From assembly GCA_964651505.1 (NCBI GenBank), contig CAZYXT010000018.1, forward strand, positions 1 to 27,754: a stretch of DNA of 27,754 nt. The letters run 5' to 3'. This DNA comes from Avisuccinivibrio_A sp964651505. GTDB lineage: Bacteria > Pseudomonadota > Gammaproteobacteria > Enterobacterales > Succinivibrionaceae. A program made the translations under genes and the position numbers. A model generated the notes under the pieces. It was not told where the DNA came from. It made no database searches and saw only the letters and a list, made by a program, of their open reading frames with translations. This document shows, one piece after another, positions 23,145-27,754 of the stretch (its first letter is position 1; each line of letters begins with the position of its first letter).

Positions 23145-23735
23145 TTAGAACTTGCGATACTTCATGTTCTCTTTTTTAAACTCGGCATCATCTTGATCTT
23201 GATAATGCTGCTCTTGATTTTGCCTGCCAAAGAGCTCTTGCTCGGAGTACTTGGACGCAGGCATATCGGCTGCCTGCTCTTGTCTGCGGCCTGTGATGGC
23301 GGCAATTAAGGATGGCAGGAGGAACATGGCCAAAAGATACAGCAAAAAGCCGCCGCCAAATACCCCTGCACCGAGCATGGCCAGGCCCATGAGGCCCATG
23401 CCGCCCAAAAAGCCCATCAGGCCTGCGCGTCCTGCGGTGCCTGCAGCAGTCCCTGCATTCCTTTGATTGGCCGCAGCATTATTGTTGGCAGCAGTATTGT
23501 TGCGCGTTGCATTGCTTGCACCCTTATTGCCGCCAAAATTCATGCCAAAGCCGCCGCGTTTCGCGCCGCCAAAACCGCGGGCTTCATGCACAGGATCAAA
23601 CTTGACTATCTCTAGGGCGGAAGATACAAAGCCGTTAAGGCTGATTGATTGAGCCGATGCAGGGGCAACTGCCATAAGTCCCATGCTCAGCACCAAGGTT
23701 AAAAGTACGGTTTTCAGCTTTGAAAATGCGCTCAT
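23145..23735 (-). CDS. secreted/membrane protein resembling the N-terminal half of Tim44-like proteins
   Basis: About 196 residues from the ATG at 23735. It has a signal peptide (VLLTLVLSMGLMAVAPASA), a Gly/Phe/Arg patch (GFGGAKRGGFGMNFGG), an Asn/Ala-rich low-complexity segment and a Gly/Leu/Met-rich membrane region of about 45 residues that may hold two passes. A charged Gln/Glu-rich tail ends the protein. This order resembles the leader, linker and membrane part of bacterial Tim44-like proteins, but the folded Tim44 lipid-binding domain that should follow is missing. Function unknown. It is flanked by its own terminator, and the flagellin gene ends 115 bases upstream. An upstream in-frame start at 23768 is less likely because the hydrophobic leader would begin late. 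Confidence 0.7.
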   Translation of the reverse strand: MSAFSKLKTVLLTLVLSMGLMAVAPASAQSISLNGFVSSALEIVKFDPVHEARGFGGAKRGGFGMNFGGNKGASNATRNNTAANNNAAANQRNAGTAAGTAGRAGLMGFLGGMGLMGLAMLGAGVFGGGFLLYLLAMFLLPSLIAAITGRRQEQAADMPASKYSEQELFGRQNQEQHYQDQDDAEFKKENMKYRKF

Positions 23736-23778
23736 AGATCTCACAATCCTAAATAAAAGACAAACCAAGGCTTAGTAT

Positions 23779-23793
23779 AAGGCAATTTGCCTT
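23779..23793. promoter_or_regulatory. palindrome upstream of the Tim44-like gene
   Basis: AAGGCAA-T-TTGCCTT, 7-bp perfect arms with a one-base centre, lies about 45 bases upstream of the start at 23735 and is a plausible operator. A separate hairpin GACAG/CTGTC followed by five Ts on the plus strand sits at 23802-23821, between this site and the flagellin stop. Confidence 0.4.
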
Positions 23794-23850
23794 AACTTCG
23801 GGACAGAGGAGCTGTCTTTTTAAAAAGTGTGATCCAAGTAATAAAGACGA

Positions 23851-24786
23851 CTAGTTTTGCAGCAATTGCAAGATAAGGTTTTTGGAGGTGAAGGCATTTT
23901 TCATCATCAAGATGCTCGCCTGCTCGAGGATGGAGCTTGAAGCAAGCTCTGAGGCCAGTTCGGCATAGTCGGTGTCCTGAATCCGCGAGCGGGCATCGGA
24001 CAAGTTGGTGAGCATCGACGAATTATTGCGCAAAATGCTGTCAAGACGATTTTGCACGGCGCCAAGCTCGGCGCGGCGGGCGGATGTGTATGAGATATAG
24101 CTGTCCACCATCGAGAGGACGGCCTGCGCGCCCTCGGCAGAGCTTACCGAAAAGCTCACGTTGCCGTCGGCATCCCAGATCAATCCGTCCGAGCCGTCGG
24201 TATCGGCAACGGTAAAATCGTAAACAACCGAGCTTACGGCTGCGGTGATCTGCTGCATGGAAAAACCTGCGCTCAAGTCTATGCTGATGGTGTCATAGGC
24301 ATCGGCTCCCACCTGAATATAGATCTTGCCATCGGAGCTTAGAAGCGAATTGCTCCCGGCGTTTTCGGCCCCGTTTAACAAGGTTGCGCCGCCGTAGGTG
24401 GTTTTTTGGCTGATCCTGGTGATCTCCTCGCACAATTGCTTCACCTCCTCATTGAGGGCCTGCCTGTCGGCATCGGTGTTGGTGCCGTTGGCAGCCTGCA
24501 CGGCCAAAGTGCGGATGCGCTGGAGCATGGAGGTGATCTCTTCGATGGCCCCTTCGGCCGTTTGGGCCAAAGCCTGACCGTCGGAGGCGTTGCGGCTGGC
24601 CTGAGTGAGGGATTTGATCTGCGAGGTCATGCGATCTGAGATCTGCAAGCCTGCCGCGTCATCCTTGGCAGAGTTGATCCTAAGGCCGCTTGAGAGCCGC
24701 GCATAGATGGTGGAAAGATTGGATGAGGCTTTATTGTAGGAACTGTAAGCCTGCATCGCAGCTATATTAGTAAGGTACAGGGCCAT
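23851..24786 (-). CDS. flagellin (filament subunit)
   Basis: Exported by the FlhA-containing apparatus and polymerised into the filament. The 311-residue protein has the N-terminal D0/D1 signature (RLSSGLRINSAKDDAAGLQISDRMTSQIKSL...SDGQALAQTAEGAIEEITSMLQRIRTLAVQAANGT) and the C-terminal D1/D0 signature (LGAVQNRLDSILRNNSSMLTNLSDARSRIQDTDYAEL). The middle is short, so the exposed D2/D3 region is nearly absent. The last 25 residues (ILMMKNAFTSKNLILQLLQN) differ from the usual AQANQxPQxxLxLL ending. The ATG follows TAGGAGACAAC. It is the only flagellin here and lies about 7 kb from flhA, outside the main block. Confidence 0.95.
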   Translation of the reverse strand: MALYLTNIAAMQAYSSYNKASSNLSTIYARLSSGLRINSAKDDAAGLQISDRMTSQIKSLTQASRNASDGQALAQTAEGAIEEITSMLQRIRTLAVQAANGTNTDADRQALNEEVKQLCEEITRISQKTTYGGATLLNGAENAGSNSLLSSDGKIYIQVGADAYDTISIDLSAGFSMQQITAAVSSVVYDFTVADTDGSDGLIWDADGNVSFSVSSAEGAQAVLSMVDSYISYTSARRAELGAVQNRLDSILRNNSSMLTNLSDARSRIQDTDYAELASELASSSILEQASILMMKNAFTSKNLILQLLQN

Positions 24787-24884
24787 GTTGTCTCCTAGGA
24801 CTATGCCTTACCCGTATTGGCTGCGCAAGGCGCAATGCCCGGCAAATCAAATTTGGACTATGTGACACTCTTCTTTCATAGTTT

Positions 24885-24892
24885 TTAACGGC
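24885..24892 (-). promoter_or_regulatory. candidate sigma-28 -10 box for flagellin
   Basis: GCCGTTAA on the minus strand matches 7 of 8 bases of the FliA -10 consensus GCCGATAA, about 100 bases upstream of the flagellin ATG. A properly spaced TAAA -35 box is not evident, so the call is weak. Confidence 0.35.
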
Positions 24893-24939
24893 ACATCTTA
24901 TTTTTTCTGAAGAAACTATTTGAAGGGGGATCTTTCATC

Positions 24940-25029
24940 ATGCGCTTTTGGCAAATCACGCCTAAAGAAGAGCCGCCTTGGCCGAGGATGCAGACCAAGC
25001 AGAGCCCTTGGCTCTTATTTGGTTCATGA
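24940..25029 (+). CDS. possible small ORF (29 residues) upstream of a coupled ORF
   Basis: ATG at 24940 follows AAGGGGGA at good spacing. The frame gives 29 Trp/Pro-rich residues (MRFWQITPKEEPPWPRMQTK...) and ends in TGA that overlaps the ATG of the next ORF as ATGA. No family is recognised. It is divergent from the flagellin gene. It could be a real short peptide or chance. Confidence 0.25.
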   Translation: MRFWQITPKEEPPWPRMQTKQSPWLLFGS

Positions 25030-25190
25030 AAATTTGGGAGAGATATGAAACCTTGGGAGGCGGGCCGGCACTTGCAAGCAATGCCGGCCTTGACCCTTTG
25101 GGAGATGTATATTCATATTTATCCAAGGATATTCCGCACAAGAGGGAAACCTCAGCGCAATACCTAAGTATTGCTCAAACTGATCATTAG
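25026..25190 (+). CDS. possible small ORF (54 residues) coupled to the preceding one
   Basis: Begins MKIWERYETLGGGPALASNA and ends LSIAQTDH, 54 residues. The start overlaps the preceding ORF's stop by ATGA. No membrane segment, signal peptide or known domain is seen. An in-frame TTG upstream (24978) would extend it to 70 residues. Support is limited to the coupled arrangement. Confidence 0.25.
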   Translation: MKIWERYETLGGGPALASNAGLDPLGDVYSYLSKDIPHKRETSAQYLSIAQTDH

Positions 25191-25314
25191 AGCCTGCTTT
25201 TTGGGAAAAGTTCCCCGGGTTTTCAGAAAAATTTTAAAATTTTTTGAAAATGACGGCACAATGCCCGAAAGCACGGGCACTGCAGAGAAATTGAGGGGAG
25301 AAATAAAGCTTAAG

Positions 25315-25333
25315 ATCCTGCCTGCGGCAGGAT
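25315..25333 (-). terminator. terminator-like hairpin after pyruvate kinase
   Basis: ATCCTGCC/GGCAGGAT, a perfect 8-bp stem with a 3-nt loop, starts 7 bases past the pyk stop on the minus strand. The tail CTTAAGCTTTATTT is only moderately T-rich, so it is either a weak terminator or a 3'-end stability hairpin. Confidence 0.6.
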
Positions 25334-25339
25334 ACAGGT

Positions 25340-26776
25340 TTAAATGGTGATGACGCGCATCGAATCGGTGTGGCCGCTTTCTCTCATCTTGACGCCGAAG
25401 GTTGCAACCACCTTGTCGCCCGTTTGCACCAGGCTCTTTTGCACCAAGATCTTGACGGCCGCATCGATAGCTTCATCGCGCGAGGCATACTCGCCGGTGT
25501 TCAGATAGAAGGGAAACACGCCGCGGTACATGCTCATCCACTTGACCGCCTGATGGGAGCGCGAGAAGGCGTAGATGGGCAGACCCGAGCGAATACGCGA
25601 CATCAGCAAAGGCAGTCTGCCCGTGTCGGTCAGGGCCACCAGACCGTGAATGCCGCGCAGGTGGTTGGCCGCGAACATGGCCGACACGGCAATGGTCTCC
25701 TCGGCCGTCTCAAAGGTGCGTTCGGCGCGGTACCCCGAGCGCTGAATGGAAGCCTCGGCGCCAAAACAAACCTGCGACATGGCGCGCACGGTCTCCACCG
25801 GGTAGTCGCCTGCGGCTGTTTCGGCCGACAGCATCACCGCATCGGTGCCGTCGAGCACGGCATTGGATACATCCATCACCTCGGCGCGGGTGGGCATGGG
25901 GGATTTGATCATCGACTCCATCATCTGAGTTGCGGTGATGACCACCCTGTCCAGGCCGCGGGCAAAGTTGATCAAATGCTTTTGCACGCTCATGAGTCTT
26001 GCATCGCCGATCTCAACGCCCAAGTCGCCGCGGGCCACCATGACCGCATCGGAGGCCAGGACAATGTCGCGCATGGCTTCATCAGATTCCACGGCTTCGG
26101 CTCTTTCGACCTTGGCCACGATGCGCGCACTCGATCCTGCTTTTTCCAAAAGACTGCGCGCTTCGTTGAGATCATCGCCGCAGCGGGGGAAGGAGACGGC
26201 CACATAGTCAAGACCGAGCTTGGCTGCGTGCAAGATGTCTTTTTTGTCTTTTTCGGTGAGCGCAGGGGCCGACAAACCGCCGCCTTGTTTATTGATGCCC
26301 TTGGAATTTGACAAGATGCCTGCCACTATCACGGTGGTGAATACCTGCGCCCCTTCAACCTTGGTGACGGCCAGCTGAATACGACCGTCATCGAGCAGGA
26401 GGATGTCCCCGGGCTTGAGATCATGGGGCAGTTCTTTGTAGGTCAGTCCCACACTTTGGGCCGTGCCCTCTTCGAGGGGCAGCTCGGCATCCAAAATAAA
26501 CTGCGCGCCCATGTTGAGCAGCACTCTGCCCTCTTTAAAGGAGCCGATGCGGATCTTGGGGCCTTGCAGATCGCCCATGATGGCCACCGGCATGTCCAAT
26601 TTGGCCGAAGCCTCGCGGACGGCATTTACCCTCTTTTCATGATCTTCAAATTTGCCGTGGGAAAAATTGATGCGCATTACATTCGCGCCGGCCTTGATGA
26701 TGCCTTCGATCACCCCGGGGCGATCGGTAGCCGGGCCTAAAGTGGTAACAATCTTGGTTCTGCGTTTTTTGGGCAT
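25340..26776 (-). CDS. pykA: pyruvate kinase (PykA type)
   Basis: Catalyses phosphoenolpyruvate + ADP to pyruvate + ATP, the last step of glycolysis. The 478-residue product is full length and closer in pattern to E. coli PykA than PykF: RRTKIVTTLGPATDRPGVIE, NFSHGKFEDH, GDLQGPKIRIGSFKEG, LLLDDGRIQL, SNSKGINKQGGGLSAPALTEKDK and DYVAVSFPRCGDDLN. The catalytic lysine lies in IVAKVERAEAV, the metal site in VMVARGDLGVEIGD, and the signature ITATQMMESM. The C-terminal allosteric domain is complete. ATG at 26776 follows AAAGGATGATTGC. It is monocistronic with its own promoter region upstream. Confidence 0.97.
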   Translation of the reverse strand: MPKKRRTKIVTTLGPATDRPGVIEGIIKAGANVMRINFSHGKFEDHEKRVNAVREASAKLDMPVAIMGDLQGPKIRIGSFKEGRVLLNMGAQFILDAELPLEEGTAQSVGLTYKELPHDLKPGDILLLDDGRIQLAVTKVEGAQVFTTVIVAGILSNSKGINKQGGGLSAPALTEKDKKDILHAAKLGLDYVAVSFPRCGDDLNEARSLLEKAGSSARIVAKVERAEAVESDEAMRDIVLASDAVMVARGDLGVEIGDARLMSVQKHLINFARGLDRVVITATQMMESMIKSPMPTRAEVMDVSNAVLDGTDAVMLSAETAAGDYPVETVRAMSQVCFGAEASIQRSGYRAERTFETAEETIAVSAMFAANHLRGIHGLVALTDTGRLPLLMSRIRSGLPIYAFSRSHQAVKWMSMYRGVFPFYLNTGEYASRDEAIDAAVKILVQKSLVQTGDKVVATFGVKMRESGHTDSMRVITI

Positions 26777-26817
26777 GCAATCATCCTTTGTTATTCAGCT
26801 GTTAATACTGCGGCCGG

Positions 26818-26847
26818 TTATAGGCCTCATTTGCTTCATTATAGGCC
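26818..26847 (-). promoter_or_regulatory. pyruvate kinase promoter region with repeated TTATAGGCC
   Basis: On the minus strand a perfect TATAAT (26838-26843) lies about 62 bases upstream of the pyk ATG; the -35 box is weak. The 9-mer TTATAGGCC (plus strand) occurs twice, at 818-826 and 839-847 of the 26-kb block, exactly 21 bases apart or two helix turns. AGGCC/GGCCT arms also bracket the -10 on its upstream side. This arrangement suggests an operator over the promoter. Confidence 0.5.
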
Positions 26848-26880
26848 AAATCGGCCTTAACGCTCAGCCTAAAACGCAAA

Positions 26881-27199
26881 GTTGACCATTTGAACAATGT
26901 GACCTGCCAAAATTGACCGGATCTGCAGGATTTGGCGGCGTTTTTGGGCAATTCTCAAGAGGACAGGCTTTAAAGAGCGATTGAATTTAAAAAGCCAAAA
27001 CCGCGTTGTGCATTTTTAGGGAACCCCTGATTTTTAAATCTTTTTTAGAAGAGCCCCGGGATGAATCAAGGTTTTCGTGTATGCCCGCAAGGATAAAAGT
27101 TACGATGCTTTATACCTAAATTCCCGCCTATATTGTAGAGTATTAAAAGTTTCCCAAGTCCCATTACCATATACGGGACATTCTCAATTTTAGCGCAAA
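26881..27199. other. gene-free stretch with a possible IS scar and an IS end
   Basis: No gene is supported. At 26883-26918 the pentamer TGACC occurs three times in direct orientation, as in ends of some insertion sequences, without a nearby transposase. From about 27133 to 27182 the sequence holds GTCCC...GGGAC arms (27159-27180) next to the transposase remnant, and probably contains the end of that element. Confidence 0.4.
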
Positions 27200-27754
27200 C
27201 TACTGCTCCTGCTGATTGATCAGAGCTTGCGTGTCAGATGACTGCTTCTTAGGTCTGCCGCGCTTGCGCTTTTGCTCGGGCTCAGAGGGTTGCTCATTCG
27301 ATGAAGCCGGGACTGAGGCATCGGTCTTGTCGCTATCTTTCGCGGGTCTGCCCCGTTTGCTCGTGCCGGACTTGAAGGTAACGGGCTCAATAAGGTCGAG
27401 CGCCTCCATGATGTCATAGACCTCTTCCCTCTCAAACTCCCAATACTTGTCATAGCGCACAGGTTTGGCACCGGGCGCATCGCTGCGCCTGTCGGCATCA
27501 GACAAGTCTTCAAGCAAAGCACCAAAGGTCCTGTTATCGAGCAGTCTTGCCTCATCGGCTTTTCTGAGCATGCGGCTTGCCGGCAAGGCGGCAATGAAAT
27601 TGACAAACTCGCTGCCGCGCACGCTGTACTCGTCTTGGACGGCCGTGACATCCAATCCCAAATCGCCCTTAAAAAGGGCAAAGGTCATCTCAATTTGTAA
27701 ACCGAAATTTCGGTTTACAAATTGAACTCCTCGCAAAAACAATGAAGAGCGGCA
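27200..27754 (-). CDS. transposase, C-terminal part (runs off the window)
   Basis: At least 184 codons open to the window edge, so the start lies beyond it; the first in-window initiation codon is a TTG at 27742. The sequence EYSVRGSEFVNFIAALPASRML...LEDLSDADRR...YWEFEREEVYDIMEAL followed by a tail with two AT-hook-like GRP motifs (KRGRPAK, KRGRPKK) looks like the end of an IS1634/IS4-like transposase different from the one at 16727. Confidence in the family is moderate because catalytic motifs are off the window. A 36-bp perfect palindrome lies inside the frame at 27690-27725. Confidence 0.6.
   Translation of the reverse strand, partial: CRSSLFLRGVQFVNRNFGLQIEMTFALFKGDLGLDVTAVQDEYSVRGSEFVNFIAALPASRMLRKADEARLLDNRTFGALLEDLSDADRRSDAPGAKPVRYDKYWEFEREEVYDIMEALDLIEPVTFKSGTSKRGRPAKDSDKTDASVPASSNEQPSEPEQKRKRGRPKKQSSDTQALINQQEQ
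27690..27725. repeat. 36-bp perfect palindrome
   Basis: The left arm TCAATTTGTAAACCGAAA is followed immediately by its exact reverse complement with no spacer. It is in frame within the transposase remnant. Symmetry ends at the next base pair. Confidence 0.95.

Noticed and set aside
24860..24925. Full sigma-28 promoter for flagellin
   Set aside because: Only the -10 box GCCGTTAA matches well; no TAAA box occurs at the required distance, so just the -10 element was recorded as weak.
25370..26311. 313-codon plus-strand open frame
   Set aside because: It lies entirely antisense to pyruvate kinase, is rich in His/Gly/Arg as expected for a mirror frame of GC-rich coding DNA, and has no recognisable domain.
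4200..26930. Avoidance of CTGCAG (the PstI/BsuBI site) as a sign of an active restriction system
   Set aside because: Several CTGCAG sites occur in the window (for example near 4208, 4240, 6853 and 26923), so no avoidance is visible, and the specificity of this system is unknown.

Overview
The window looks like a chromosomal segment of a motile, polarly flagellated gammaproteobacterium. The gene order flhA-flhF-flhG-fliA-cheY-cheZ-cheA-cheB-motC-motD-parC-parP-cheW-DUF2802 is the classic polar-flagellum/chemotaxis block of Pseudomonas, Vibrio and Shewanella. The pykA-type pyruvate kinase, YqcC-family protein and SIMPL protein also fit Gammaproteobacteria. The succinate-forming Succinivibrionaceae/Aeromonadales group is a plausible guess from the general look of the proteins and the resident transposases, but this is inference only.

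Layout. Positions 1-209 carry the 3' end of one tRNA-Ala(GGC) and a complete second copy. From 358 to about 16500 fourteen genes lie on the minus strand, tightly spaced, and end at a strong terminator near 303-337. They encode the export gate FlhA, the flagellar placement/number GTPase-ATPase pair FlhF/FlhG, the flagellar sigma factor FliA, the whole CheY-Z-A-B signalling core, a MotC/MotD stator, the ParC/ParP polar array-positioning pair, CheW and a membrane-anchored DUF2802 protein. Upstream of flhA the usual partner flhB is absent. The flagellar block is instead cut by an insertion sequence of about 1.7 kb (16696-18422).

Beyond the insertion sequence lies an AT-rich, probably horizontally acquired remnant of a BsuBI/PstI-type restriction-modification system. 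The endonuclease gene is cut off after about 80 codons by the insertion sequence. The methyltransferase gene has a one-base frameshift in an 8-A tract near its start. The two genes overlap by ATGA, so they were a coupled operon.

From 20433 onward the DNA returns to host-like composition: a YqcC-family protein, a divergent possible KfrA-like DNA-binding protein, a secreted SIMPL-domain protein, an Rrf2-family regulator, a secreted/membrane protein resembling the N-terminal half of Tim44-like proteins, a compact flagellin, pyruvate kinase, and the C-terminal part of a second transposase running off the right edge. That transposase reading frame contains a striking 36-bp perfect palindrome.

How the genes work together. 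FlhF/FlhG set the site and number of flagella. FlhA exports the filament, whose subunit is the flagellin at 23851. FliA transcribes late genes. MotC/MotD power rotation. CheA/CheW arrays, placed at the pole by ParC/ParP, signal through CheY, with CheZ and CheB resetting the system. No wholly new system is evident. The items most worth following up are the frameshifted/IS-truncated restriction system, the long perfect palindrome, and two possible small coupled ORFs beside the flagellin gene.
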